DNA from: Podarcis raffonei
Taxonomy: Eukaryota > Chordata > Lepidosauria > Squamata > Lacertidae
Length of the DNA stretch: 64,000 bases
Direction: 5' to 3'
NCBI RefSeq assembly: GCF_027172205.1
Contig: NC_070607.1
Span: forward strand, 33,936,069-34,000,068
The notes under the pieces were generated by a model that saw only the letters and a list, made by a program, of their open reading frames with translations, was not told where the DNA came from and did not search any database. Shown here piece by piece: positions 23,401-38,300 of the stretch (within the stretch, counting starts at the first letter, position 1; every line of letters begins with the position of its first letter). The translations under genes and the position numbers were made by a program.

Positions 23401-26400
23401 TGAATCATGTCCCTGAGGAGCAGAAATGGATAGCCGGCATCCATGCAAGGCAAGCCAGAGCTGAGGGCTACATCACATAGCTTGTCACTTGAACGCTAGC
23501 CCAACTAACAGTTTGCCTTCCATAAGGCAAGAACTTTTAATGCATCTTCCATTTAAAACGGACATTCTTAATATGCAAAGCATGGGAAAGAGACTTTGTA
23601 ATCATATAGTATTAAAACAGTCTTTAGTAGCTGTTGCGTCGGAGTAGCACTTTGCAACAACAGCTGAATGCTTGTGAGTGCCCAACTGCTTTTGTGGCAC
23701 ATTCCAGAAAAGCCAAGACATGCAAGGAAGGGGAGAGATAATTTACAAGCCACCTTCTAATTATATTTTACCAAGGGAGGGATTGCAAACAGAGTAATAG
23801 GATTCGAAAGCATTTTAAGGGAGGGCAGCTAAAAACTGAAAAGAAAACTCGTACAGCAGCATGTTTCATGATGGCAGGGACTATGCAACCCCCTCCCCAC
23901 AACCCATAGGTCCATAGTGCAGCTCAGTCATGTGCTGTTGCAGAAACACCCATAAGAGAATTAAGTTTAAGATGCAGCAAGCAAAGCCAAAACCAGTGTC
24001 ATCAAGGAAAGTAGTCAGTCAACAGGGAAAGGGCCCTTCAAAACCACTTCAGCGATTTCTACAGGAACTTTGCATTACTGGTATATGTAGTCTTCTCAAA
24101 CTTACATTTCATACAGCCTACAGACACCAATATTAGTTTTTGTTACCAACAACAGAAATCAGTTCCCTTAAACTCAAAATCTTCTACAGTGGTACCTCGG
24201 GTTAAGTACTTAATTCGTTCTGGAGGTCTGTTCTTAACCTGAAACTGTTCTTAACCTGAAGCACCACTTTAGCTAATGGGGCCTCCTGCTGCTGCCACGC
24301 TGCTGCAGCACGATTTCTGTTCTCATTCTGAAGCAAAGTTCTTAACCCAAGGTAATATTTCTGGGTTAGCAGAGTCTGTAACCTGAAGCGTATGTAACCC
24401 GAAGCGTATGTAACCCGAGGTACCACTGTATTTGGTTTCTGCTACTGGGTGTAATCACCACCAGCAGCACTGCCACAATTTATTTCTAGAACGTTTTAAC
24501 AGGCATTATGAGCTTCACATTAAATGAAAGTTCATGGTGTTGCAGGAGCCATGTATTTTCAAGTGGCAGGCTGCAAGCAATGCTTTCATTTGCAGAAAGC
24601 ACTTTTAGCCACTCCCAGAGCGGCTTATGTAAGGCCAATGATGAAAAGATGAGGGAAGAAGAAAACAAGCAAACTTGGGCACCGTTTTATACGTTTGCCC
24701 AAGAGAAGAAAACACCTTGCACAGAGAATAACCCTCTGCTGCCACAGGGAAGTGCAGCAAAGCCCTCTACTGCTTCGGGGAAGCATGGCCCACCCTTTGC
24801 CGCTGTGGGGAGGTACAGCAGGACCCTCTGCCACAGCGGGGAGGCCCAGCAAGGCCCTCCGCTGCTGCAGATATATATATAGAGATGTCATGATTTTTAG
24901 CTAGTGACATATCGCGATGCTGAAAGCCAGATATTGCCCAGCCCTACTCACCACCATTTGTCCTACTGCACATGGCCATATGAGAATGCTGGTGCCTGGC
25001 TAACAGAAATCTAGCTAGAAGTTTTCTCACACGGATGGAATGTGCTTGTGGGAGAGTGGCACCTTGACTGAATGGCACACACATTCCATAAGGCCACAAG
25101 CCTTCTTGCGGTGGTGTATTCAGAAGTGCAAATTAAAGCCCAGTGTTTCGAAAGGAAGGCTGCAGCGATCCAAAACCTGTTCACTCTGGAGCAGAATATA
25201 TCCACTGATACATGGAATGGGGCCTTATTTCAGTAACACAAACTTTGGCTGAAATCCTAAGCATGTTCCCCTGGAATTCTCGCTAAAATGAACTGAAGTT
25301 ACTTCCCAGTAATGAGGTTAAGGATTGTGATCTAAACATCAAAGCATTTGCGACTCCAAGATAACACTCCTTTATCTATGAGGTTAATTGAAGCTATTTC
25401 CGCTAAACCTCTCAACATGCATCCCAATTAAGGTAAAAGTGTACCATTGTTTCTGATGCAGGAAGATTAGAACGCTGCCCGTTGCATTGTGTAACTACTC
25501 CCATTTAAGATCCTTTAAGTGACTGGCCAGGCTATATTTGCACAACAGCACTTCAAAATCCAACTCTCACTCCAGGATTCCTGCTATGAAGGGAAGCTAT
25601 CTGAGATCTAGGCTGGATGTGCTCCTTACAAGCAGACAAAAAGTAACATTATCCCCCAACTCAGCCCTCCTTCACCATCAGGCATACGAACCATGCTCCA
25701 ATACTACTGTTATGTGTTGAATAAGTGGCAGATGATATCCAACACATAGCTGTCTCAGGCTAAAAATGAAAGGAGTGGATGCTGAGCTTTCAATCAATCA
25801 GTTGGGGACTACAGATTCCAGAAGCATGGTGGCCCAGGGCCTCCAAAAAGTGTCATACTTCTTGGCAAGAAGTTATTAAAGCAGTGCTCACCAGAGTATG
25901 ATCATATTGCCTTTCTGGTGAATTCATGAGAATATCACTTTTATTCTCACTTCAGACACTACAAGCTCCTACATGGAAAGAGTATAGGGAAAAGGATGGA
26001 ACCTGTGTATCTGTAAACATTTTATTATGGTGTGATGACTTCATGAATCTTTTACCTGTCTATCTACCTTTTTTTTAAGTATCAGAAGGCTACAATCAGT
26101 CTGCAGACTGCAGTGCATTTGTATGCATTTTTCACAGATATTCTACTCTAAGAGAAAGTCATTCCTGTTTAGCAGAATTCAGAAGTGGTATGATGGCTAA
26201 GCAAAAAAACAGCAAACACTACTTCCAACATACCTCAGCAGCTGAAACAAATGAATCTGTTGATCCCATGCTTAATGTATCCCGCAGGCTGAATTCTTCG
26301 GTATTATCCTTTACAGTGATATCCGTGTCTTTATCTTATAAAGAGAGAGAGAAACCTTTCATTAAAACACCTTGTGGATTTTCATTATAGTGCCAGCTAA

Positions 26401-29400
26401 TGTTGATGAAAGACAAAGGGTTGGATCCAGACTTCCCACCAAGTAGTGTTTCACAGGACACAACCACTGGATGGGGAGAAGGAAATGAGGTTTTTCCCCA
26501 CCAATTCCCACCCACCTCGGCTCTGCAGACTTCTGTGGCCCCTGAAAATCCATAAGAGGCTTACAAAAATGAGCTAGGAAAATAAAGTTAAATAGATGCA
26601 TGGCAAAATTATGCCAACCTTATGGCACAGTTCAAACCACAGATAGTAGGTAGCGAATATTTCAATGACAAATGTAATGTCTGGCATACAATAACTAGTT
26701 TATCCAAAGGCATAGTGACAAGTGCACTTCATTGCAGAACACTTTTTTCTACACACACACACACACACACTGTTTAGGGCAGCTTGAGAGAGGAGACACC
26801 AGCACAATGAAAGCTCCAGGAATGCACAGCTGCTTGATACACCTGCCGCCCAACTCATTTACATGAAGTCCAGAGCATAACAGCCTGAAATACTGGCTCT
26901 CTTATATGTTTCAACGTACTTATTTAAGAAACCACAGTCCTTCTAGACTGCCTTGTCTTTAGGCGTTGCTGGATTTCCTAAGTCAATCAAAGAGTGAAAT
27001 TATTTACACTTTAGCAGGGAAGCAGCCACAGGCTTTAGCTTTAATGCACAAAGCCTGAAGCTACTGAAGAATAAAACCGCAATAGAAGATTGTATCAAAC
27101 CTTAGATACAAGGGTGTTTCTCCCTACCCTGACTTACAACTTTTTCAGCCTAAGTACAGCGGTACCTTGGTTCTCAAACTTAATCCATTCCGGGAGTCTG
27201 TTTGACTCCCGAAATGGTTCGAAAACGAAGGCGCGGCTCCCGATTGGCTGCAGGAGCTTCCTGCACTCAACTGGAGGCCGCAGAAGCCACATTGTACATT
27301 CAGCTTCTGAAAAAACGTTCACAAATGTTCTCTAATTTACGATTTGATCAAGCTAATGCCCCCGTCCAATGATTACAGAGTTATCCCATTAGTGTCTTCT
27401 ACTTCAGTTGATATATTCCAAAATACTGGAGGATAGAGAAACAAATATGCTCTCTTTTTAATGTTCCAAATTACCTATTACCTCCATCACCATGAATATA
27501 CCTATTGGTCTGCAAACCAATTTTGTAAGGCTAACCAACTGATCCTTTAAAATTTACCTCACAGATGTAGAAAACGAAGTTCCTCAGTTTACCCACTCAC
27601 TTTAGTTCTAATTCAGTTGTACCTAAAGAGTATATTACGTTACTTTCTAATTGTTCACATTAATTGCCACAAAGATACACTCTCACGTCATAAAAATGGG
27701 GCTCTCTCTTAGTCACAAGGTCTCCTCAGCCCTTTATGCCCTCACAGTCCCCATCATTCAGCTGAAGAGATGCTATTTTAAACTTCCAATATGTTTACTT
27801 CAGATGAAGCTTGTGCACACGGCGCGCATAATCCCTGCCACCATCCCTCCAAACAGCAGCACTGTCAATCACGTGAAAAAGTGGTGGACCGCCAAGAGAG
27901 CCCCAGTCCTTGCTCAAACACAACACCAAGTGTGCCCTTTGCACCATGCTTTTTGCCCCGTCACTCTCACAAACAGCTGGCTTTCGACAAGGCAGTCTAG
28001 GAACGCCCACAGTGGCTCTGGCTCCGTGCCCCCATTGGTTACAAAAAACTTTCGTTCCAAATTACAAGCTACTTTATTCTCAGCAGGCATTCCTGAAGAA
28101 AAAGGAAAGTAAACTGATAGTGGAATAGAAAACATACCACACCTGTTGTCCTTACAAACGGGCATAAAAGCAACAAAACAGATCCAGACGAAGTATAAAT
28201 ATAATGTAAAATGCAATGTATTGAGAGAGATTTCTTGTTGTGTTTGTGTGTGTTAAAAAAAATCAATTATGCACCTTATTTCTCAAACACTGAGAGCTTC
28301 CTTTGAAACACATCTAATTTGGGGTCGTATATTTTATTTGGCTGATTGTTTTTCTCAACCATTACAATTCTCCCTTCCTTTTCCTTTCCCCTTTAAGACA
28401 GAGGTGGCTTCCATAAGCTGGAGAGAGCCTGGTTAGCCACCCCTGCTTCTACCATCATGGTTGGACAGTGTTCTCGAAGCTACCAGCATGAGTTTGACCA
28501 AACTGCGGGAGGCAGTGGAAGACAGGAGTGTCTGGTGAGCTCTGGTCCATGGGCTCACGAAGAGTCGGACACGACTAAGCGACTAAACAACAACAACCAT
28601 CATGCTTCAGGTAGGAGCATCCAGAAGCAAACAAAAAAACCAGGACATTCTCAAGAAAGCATTTTCTTTAGGTGCCTGGACCAAAACATGCCAAAACCCT
28701 TCTCCCCAGGCCTTTGGCTAATTAAACAATCCATGGCCTTTTAAACTGGGGGGAATTGTTTTTGTTTGTTATTATGGTATGTATTTTTTGTGTTTTTATA
28801 TTGTAAACCGTCCGGTGATCATTGGATGAATGCATTATAGCAATTGAATAAATATGAAACGTACAGAAACCACTCCGCTATCTGCACACTCTTCAAAAAA
28901 TGCCATCTTCTTCAAAAAGTGCCCTTGAACAAAACGCTTCTGTCTCTCTTCTTGGCAGCCTCTATCACAATTAAAATGGCCAGCCAGATCACAGTTCCCA
29001 GCCCACCTGTTCTCAACAGCCAGCTTCCTCTTTGGGCACAGCATCATTCTGGGCACTATGCCAGGCCATTCCCCAGCTTTCCAGACTATGCTGAAAGCTC
29101 ATGTCGCCCACTGCCTGCCACCTCCTGGACTGAAGAGAAGTGCTGGGGCTCTCTGAAAGGGCAGACTGGGAAAAATCAAAATCAAATTAGGAACCCACTA
29201 TCTTTCTGTAGCCGTAACATGAGTCCTGTTGAAATCAGACCAAAGCTGCATCAAGTCCCTTTCCCACTCTTGTCCCCCATAAATGCATAAAGCCATTGTG
29301 ATTAGCAGCCTTAGCCGCCAGGAATTTGTCCAATTCATGGACAAATTTGTCCAATGTTCTTGTATATTTTTATCTATTCCCTCTGCTGTTTGACCTGTCA

Positions 29401-32284
29401 CACATCCTATGGCAAGAATGAGGAACCTTTGGTCCTCCAGATGTTGCTGGTCTACAACTCCCAACGCTGGCTGGGGTTGATGGGAACTGAAGTCCAACAA
29501 CATCTGGAGCGCTATAGGTTTCCTATCATTGCACTACAGCAACCCTCAGAGAAACCATGCTATTGAATTGTTATAGCTGATTAAAAGCTGAAATTCATAT
29601 AGCATAGAAGGAAGACTTGATTACACACTTGGAAAGCTTTCTTATCATGCTATGTACATGTAAAAAGTCTCAGTAAGGATCAGTCACAGTAACGTAATCC
29701 TTGGAAAATAAAGCTTAATCCACTTGCTGAAAACTAAGTACCGTAAGTGAAAACAAAATAGAACAAGGTGTAATAATTAGCATTTTCTTTCTCCATCCTT
29801 CACAGAGTGTGAACAAAATCAGAGAAACATTTACTCATATTCTTCATCTTTTAGGAAAAGGAGGGCAAGTTAATTCCAATTGGTTATGTCATAGAAACAC
29901 AGAAGTTCATAACCAAAAAAAGGGAAAAGAGAAAGGGAATATTATATAACTTAATCTAATAACTAATTAACAGATCTGGGATGCAATCCAAGTGGTAAAA
30001 CATGTGTATAACATATGATAAATCCACACATCAAAGTTCTTTTGGGAGGGTTTATGTCTACAGAAGGTTTCTGACCAGCTTTTTTGAACACGAGTTTGAA
30101 AAGCTGTTTGGGGAATTGGATATAACTTTTTAAAAAACGAAAGAGTGGTAAGAGAAACATAACACAAAGCACTATTTCATTGTATAATTGCTCACGCCAA
30201 TTCCTCTAGATTTACAAAGGCTATTCTAACAGGAAATCCTTCTGAAAAACGCAGGTGCACATGCTGGTATGCTGATGTATTAATTAGTATATAGACGTAT
30301 CCACTACTCTGAGATGTCAACTAGCTATCACTATGGAGAAACATGAGCTTGTCTCCTAAGAGGAGTTAAACTTACGCACACTTCCACTCCCCACAAAAGC
30401 CCCTGAAAAAGCCTCCCTGAAGTCTGATCCTTTTGAACAACATGGGATGGGGCACACGGTGTGTGGCTGTGGGTGGAATTGTACAAAATTAGTCTTAGAT
30501 TTTGCGTTACTGAAGTCCTCCAGCAACCCATTGAGTCTCAAACCACATATCAGTGCCATGGTACTTTTGTACTGGTGAAAAGCACAAAGAAGGCAAAATT
30601 TAAACTAGGACTGCTGCAAAATCATGTCTTTTTATCAACTCAGTGAGGTACAAGGATGGGGATTCTGGGCTCTGCTCCCATCAGCCACCATGGCCAATGA
30701 TGAGTTGGAGTCCAGTAGAACCTACAGGGCCGCTCATTCTCTGACCCTTCCTTTGAGAGATTTTTTAAAGAAGAGATTCCCTGGTTTGCAATCAGTCCCT
30801 TTTGTGGCTTTCTAAACTTTGACCTTCTTTCCCTTCCCACTCATCCTTCAATACCTTACAACAACAGCAGGAAACCTCTTTTGGATCAAGCGCCACCTTA
30901 TCCCTTGGCCAACCCTTCAATGACTACACACCAAAAGTGGAGATGGTCTCGTACACTTCCCCTTACCAGCAATAAGAGCTGAAAAGCAGCGTTTGGATTT
31001 TTCAAAACCAAACTCCCACAGCATGTGTGTGATCTTCTGAGGAGAATGTAATTGGGAAGGAAGAATAACTCTCACTTTCCCAGCTACAGTCTTCAGCAGG
31101 ATTGCCTCAGTGCCAGTCTCAACAATTAGGGCTTGAAGAAAGCTTCCCTCAGAGACAATAAAATGTGTTTTTTTCAATTGCAAAAGCGGACACTGTTGGC
31201 ACTAGGGAGGGAACACAGGGCAAGGGGAGGACAAGATCAACCCTTCCCTCCCCAGCAGTACCTTCCTCTCCAAAAATGAACCCCCGTGCTGCAATTAGGC
31301 TTATATTCTTTTGTTATTATTAGAAACCATTTTAAAAGCCTAATTTCAATGGGGAAAGGCAATGGAATAAGGAGGGCAAACTGTGGGTCATACAGAGGCC
31401 CCAAGGTATGCATGAACCCCACACGCCTTCCTACCTTAGCACAACCAGCTTTTTAAAACACACAGAACTAAAAATACAAAACAAAGTGTGACACAGCAAT
31501 ATGTGTTGTGTTAGAAAAGAAGTAGGCATGTGAATTAGGCTTGGAGTCGAAAGTAAGTTTAAAGTTGGCCATAGGTTAGCGACAGCAAAATAACGCGTTC
31601 CTATTTCTTTCCCAATGTGTCAGAACTTTGGAACTTAATGGAACGTTACTGTGCGATTAGCACTTAGATAAATATTTCACTTGTCATCACATTCAGGAAG
31701 GAAGTCAAGATCTAAAACAAACAAAAAAGCTTTCTTGCACTCATTTGTTTAGTTTAGCCTTATTAAGACCCAACATTACTGCTTCCTAGTTGCAACTAAA
31801 TTTGGATCTTGCAACAGATAAGCACAAACAGATGCAGCTTTCTTATTATTGTCACTTCCCCCCTTTTCATCTAACCTTGCCTGCACACTTTCCCTCTTCA
31901 CTACTGGCTGCACTGTTCTGATGTCATGGAATGTTCATTAACGTTCCAGCAACAGAAGTTGGGAAGATGCCAGGGAGAGCTGCAAAATTAGTATAGCCGC
32001 TTAAGAGACAGTAGGAAACTTGGTTTGGCTTCAGGAAAACATCTCAATTGCAACATATGTATCCTGCAAGAGAGCCCATATACAGGGTGATCAGGTCGCA
32101 AGCAGAAAGTTACATGTTATTTCTAAACCCAAATAGAAAATCATCTGAAGCTAAAACACTTAAGCAGAAAAAAAAATAGTTGGGAGGCAGGAGAAGAAGT
32201 CCAGTACCTATGACCATAACTTGATGTTATTTCAATGCAGGTTAGTTTTTCAATCACCTAGGTAGTTGTGTTTTAGTTCACTAT

Positions 32285-32324
<40 letters not shown>

Positions 32325-35300
32325 TTGTGTTTTATTTATACACAGAGAGCACACATATAAGTACACACGCACACAAAATTGTGGTGTACAAGTTTAAGTA
32401 GATTAAAATTTTGAGTTAACATTTAAACTCTGCTTTCCTATTGAAATAATGCAGTTTACAATGAAAAACAAAACTATATAAACTCTAAAATTATATATTC
32501 AACATGACAATGAACAGAAGTAATGTGTTTCATCTCCTGTACTTCTTGCTATCTCCAGCAAAACAGAGTTTCTGGAACATAATTCATATCTACGATATGT
32601 TGTCATTTTGACACTGCATTAAGAGAAACTTTTCAGTGATAAAATTTGCTATTTCCTGTACCAATATGGTGACCCATACCAACCCCCCCCCCGTAATTAT
32701 GAACCATAGCAGCTAAAGCAGTTGTGCCTAATCCACTGTAGTGCCTTTGCAGCAATCGCTTGATTGAGCTAATGACAAAATGGTGACTTTCAGAGAAAAA
32801 GTTAATTTGACAGGAAAAGTTGGCTTTTTAAAAAATGAGAATTCCATGTAGTTTTGAATTTAATCTTCTGTAGCCTTCTTCCAATTTCTACGAAGGTCAG
32901 CATGCACAGGAAGTATAGGTTATTGTTAAGCCCGCAGTTCTCGGCGATTCTATGATGAGGAAGTGTCAATTTTCATGTCCCAACTCACATGCCTATCTTT
33001 AAGCGGTGACTAATGTCAATGACTGATGCATATGGCGTCAGAAAAACTGAGCACATGCTTTGAATTAGGAATCCAAATAAAACTCAAAGCATTAATATAG
33101 CTCTAACTGGTCTATGTTACAGTGATTAACAGCTGAAGAATGGCAAAGTTATATTGTGATGCTAAGTCATTTGAAGTTAAGCTATAGAAAGAGACATAGT
33201 CAGTTTACATTCTAACTTATTTTTGTACACTGGAAGCTACTCGAAAGGCTATCCCACATTGAAAATAAATATTCAGCAAATAGATACACAAGAGCAGTAG
33301 CACAGGAAGAAATCAGTAAAATTATCTCTTCTCCATAGTAATTTACAGAAGCCTCTGCTGGATCCAACCTTACAAGAGGGGACTTGTGAAAAATTCTCAA
33401 TCGTTATTATTTTTGGGGGGAGCGCTGAAAGGGGTAGGGGGCCTCTTTGCTCTTGAACAGGCCTTAAGATAGGGAAGGAAGAATCCAAGTCCTTATCTCC
33501 CATTTGAAAAATCACAATAATAAATTGTATCCAAGAGACACCCAAACCAATCTGCTTGTTCTTACCATTGTACTCCTGAAGCAAGTAGTATGATTAAGGT
33601 TCCCCTCCCCTCATACATCCAGATTGCATTCAATTCTAAATGCTTTGGATTCAGAGAAGATCAAAAGTCTGGTCATCCAACAAGAGGGTGCACCAACCCT
33701 CTGCTACCTTTCGAATGGGGCTCAAAGACTGCAGCAGGATGGCTGCCTTGCACAAACAAAAGCGCTTTTCCACATCTCCATATTAAAACCATTTTGCTTC
33801 CTCTTGCAAGAGGAGACCTTTTGTTTTGGGCTCAAAAACACCAGATTACCCCCCCCCAGTCTCTCTGTTTTCTACCATTGTGAAAAGTGCATAAATACAT
33901 TCATTCATTCATTCATTCATTACATAAATACATTTATAAATGGAACTTTCACCCAAACACGTCCATAAGCGTAGGCAAGTACTTCTGACTGGAGGCTCCA
34001 TGACATAGGAGGACAAAGCAGTACTAGATGTGTGGGGGTGCCCTAAGCTGGGGGGGATTTGTAGAAGGACCTGCCTCTCCCTGCTAGTGTTATGCTTTTT
34101 TATTTTTTGACTTTTCACACAAAGACATCAGGAACTGCATTTTCTTTTTCTTTCTTTTTCAAGTAGCATTGAACTTCTATTTGTGAGGAGCTAATTAATG
34201 GAACTTGATCCATCACCAGTTCTGACAGAGAAATGGCAGGGAGGGAGAGAGGATAGGAAGCCAACAGGTCGTTTTTCATTTCATCAACCAATACATGTGT
34301 AATACACACACACATTATATCACTTTTCAACTGGTTGGCCAGGACCAGCTACCACTCAAAGTCTGATCTAAGGTGAGTTGCAACAACAGCACTACCACCA
34401 TACGAATACGCGGTAGAAAAATACAAAGAAATGGGCTTCAAAATGGATTCTGGGGTTAAAGAATGACTGGTACCAACAGTGCACAGAGCAGTATCTATAA
34501 CAGCCTCACTTTTAAGGACCAGCATACCTTTGTCCTGAAAATATGGCAGCTATTCTTTGGTTGTTGTTTTTAATTTTAAAAAAAGACTCAATGGTTAGTT
34601 TGAGGTGGGTGGGAGAGCTGTTGGATACAAACACACTTTCTCCTCTCTCTAACCCTCATTTTCTGGCCTACACCATCTCTTGCACAGCAGTCGATGTGCC
34701 TCCTCTAACAGAATCAACACTTCAACTATCTCTTCCCTCTTTCCTGTTCTAAGACTTATTTTGGCAGATTCCTCCTTCAGACAAGAATCTGAGGAAAACA
34801 GAAGGCCTTAAAATATTGTATTACTTTACATCTCAGCTCAACCATAATATTACCTAGTCCTTCCTGCCAAGCTGTCCTCCCATTATTGTGTCTGAGGTTA
34901 TGTTGCTTTTGGCACAGTTCAGCTACTGAAGCAGTCCCAGGAAACTATTGCTAATTCCCGACTCCCTTTCTTCAACTATTCAGCTAAATATTCTATGGTT
35001 ACAAAGCATGGAGTGCAACAAAGGTAGGTGTGGTCGAGGGTTTGTATGGTCCTTTATCCAACAAGAAGAATTTTAATGAAGATTTGAATTCAGAGAGAGA
35101 AATGTATCTGGGTGACAGGTAACTCAAGCCTTGGTTTTTGCTTGGGCACACAAAATTAAGTACAGAGAAAACATCAATGACTGAGGGAAACACAGTCTGT
35201 GGAGATAACTTGGAGATGCTCAGGTGGGGATCAAAGTCTTGTTGGGTAGACAGCCCTGGAAATTACGATTTTCCTTCATTGAAAGCCTAATAAGACATAC

Positions 35301-38300
35301 ATTTTGCCACATTGAATCGACTATTGGACTTTTTTTATATAAAAGTGTTTATCTGAGCTGTAAATAAAAAAGTGAGAGGAAAAAATATTTTTACAGTGGT
35401 ACCTCAGGTTACATACACTTCAGGTTACATACGCTTCAGGTTACAGACTCCGCTAACCCAGAAATATTACCTTGGGTTAAGTACTTTGCTTCAGGATGAG
35501 AACAGAAATCGTGCTCCGACAGTGCGGCAGCAGCAGGAGGCCCCATTAGCTAAAGTGGTGCTTCAGGTTAAGAACAGTTTCAGGTTAAGAACGGACCTCT
35601 GAAATGAATTAAGTACTTAACCTGAGGTACCACTGTATATAAAACAAAACATTGTGGTATCCAGCCTACTGTGAATCTAAAAATACTTGGGGGGGATGAT
35701 TTTCTATTTCAAATCTTAGAAACACAGATTAAAAGAGCCAACTGCTTTAGGTTACAACATTAATATGACAGAAACTACTCAGGGCAACGATAATATGCCA
35801 TTATTAGTATTCTGTTTTGCCCTTGCATGTTGCTTTAGCATTCTGTACTGAAAGGCTCTTTTGATTGTTATTTAGCTCTCTCTATACAATTTCATCATCT
35901 TTACACACCAGCAGTACTGTACTGTGAAACATATAAATTAATTTAACCCTTTGAAAAGCTGACAGACTCTCCACAAGGAAGAAAAATTAAAAAGGAAATT
36001 GACATCCAACAGCTGGTATGCAGATATATATGCCAATGTATATCAGTGTGATTTCTAACCTCAGAGCTGACATTCAAGCCCCTTTCTATGTTCTGACTTA
36101 CAGTAGCAGGTGTTGGGGGAAAAATGTGCCAGAAAACTAAAATTAACTAGCAAGTTCCCAGGAAGCATGCTTAGAACAGGATTTTTAAAAGCCATTGGAA
36201 GACTGACCCCTGGTGGCATCCGTGATTCAAACTCACAAATCAATATTAGAACGAACACAAATGTCATGTTTCAGAGGGAAAACAGTTTCTATCTATAATT
36301 CAAACATGCAATCAATTACCCCATTGCCAAGTTACTCATTTGCACCATCTTAAGAATTGCCAATAGCTTTGAAAATGGGTCACAATCTTAACTACTGTAC
36401 AAATTAGCAGTGGCAGCATGCGCCTCTGACTTTAAAGCCATGAGAATCTAGAGCTGGACAGTTGCCATTATCTTAAAATGCACACTTTCCAGGAACAAGT
36501 TGTGACCAATAAATCTACTTGGCAACAGAGACAGTGCTTTGCCTTAGTTAGCTCCTGAGGATGCAGAATACATATGGCTGCTCGGCTTCCCAATAAACCT
36601 GATGTCATGAATTTAATGTACAATGCTTCCCCCTGCTGCTGATGCTGCAGGAAATTTGGGGCAGGAAATGAGTGTTGATTTGTTTCAACACACTAGCATT
36701 TCTGAAAGTATAATACAGTGGTACCTCAGGTTAAGTACTTAATTCGTTCCGGAGGTCTGTACTTAACCTGAAATGGTTCTTAACCTGAAGCACCTCTTTA
36801 GCTAATGGGACCTCCTGCTGCTGCTGCGCCACTGGTGCACGATTTCTGTTCTCATCCTGAAGCAAAGTTCTTAACCCGAGGCACTATTTCTGGGTTAGCG
36901 GAGTCTCTAACCTGAAGCGTATGTAACCCGAGGTACCACTGTATGGGTTTCTGCCTCACCCTTCAATCAATTTCTCATAGCGGCTTTCTATACTTATCAG
37001 TAGTTTTAAAACAAACAGTTTGTGATTATTATAGCACTTTAAAGTCCTTCATATATTTTCTCAATAATCTTTACAATAACCCTGGTAGGTAGGCCAATAA
37101 CAACACATATTTTGCAGAGGGGGACTGAAGACTAAATATCTTACTTCAGGCCACATAGAGAGTTAATAATTGAGCTGGGAGCCAGAAGTCTCTGTCATGA
37201 ATTTCTACTCAATATTGACCCAGAGTAGAATTCCAACTTATAGTTAGCAGAGTAAAAACTTACACACATTGCAGGATTCCCAAAAAATAGACCAGAGGCA
37301 ATAAATATTTCATCCAGTGGAGCTTTACTGCTACTGAAGGCAAATGAGCATAATGGTCACAAATCCAATACATTCAGGATTGGCACTGTCCATAAGAAAC
37401 CCAGTTGCAGCAGACTTAAACTTACAGTAACTTATAACAAGTCTAAACCTTAACACTAAGCATACTATGTACAGAACACCACACCACAAGCAAAAGAGAT
37501 AGAAAGAGAAAGTGAAACCCAGGCTCCTCCTGGCCTTACTTTTATAGTCAGCATGACCTTGACTGAAAGAAATCACAGAACCAGTTTAAGCCAGCTGTAC
37601 TCAGCTTCTCTGAAGGGATAACCCAAACATCATGAACCTTCTGCTTGCTTCTTTCACACAGAGAAGCTTCCAGAAGCCTTGTGAATTAAGCAGAATAGGA
37701 AAGATCTCTACACATCAGATCAATACTTTCTGCACTAAGAAATGCAAACTGACAGTCTCACTTCACACTCATAGACACACTTCAACTTTCAATATCACAC
37801 ATCCTTCAGTAAATCGGTTATTCTGAGATACAGCAGTATTTTATCTTCTTAAAATATATTTGGTGTCCCCCAATTTCAAATTTTTCTGCATTATCTGTGC
37901 AAATCACACGATGAAGCAATTTGTATTTCAAGTTTACAGCTGTTATCAAAGAAAACATACAAAGCTTCTAGGCATGATCCCTGATCATCCTGGCATCCAA
38001 ATACTAACTTTGATATTTTTAAGCTTCTAACTGAGATATGCCATAGCGGTAGAGCATCAGCTTTCATGAAGAAGGTCCTTAGTACACATAGGACTAGGAA
38101 TGTCCTCTGCCTGAGACCAGGGACTAAGGTGCTGCCAGTCAGTGCAGACAGCAATGAGTTAGATGGACCAACTGTGTAACTCAATATAATACAGTTTCGT
38201 ATGTTCTCAACAGCTCCACGCAACCTTGCTTTTTACAGAAACGGCAGACTGGCACTAAGCAAGCTCAGTCTTCTAAAGTTGCAGAAGAAAGGGTTCATTT

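Noticed and set aside
27651-28112. 153-codon plus-strand open frame inside the MIGA1 intron
   Set aside because: Overlapping open frames occur in several other frames in the same interval, there is no recognisable domain, and no splice-site pattern supports it.
28844-29290. 148-codon plus-strand open frame
   Set aside because: No family resemblance, partly repeat-derived surroundings, and no splicing signals that would link it to a gene.
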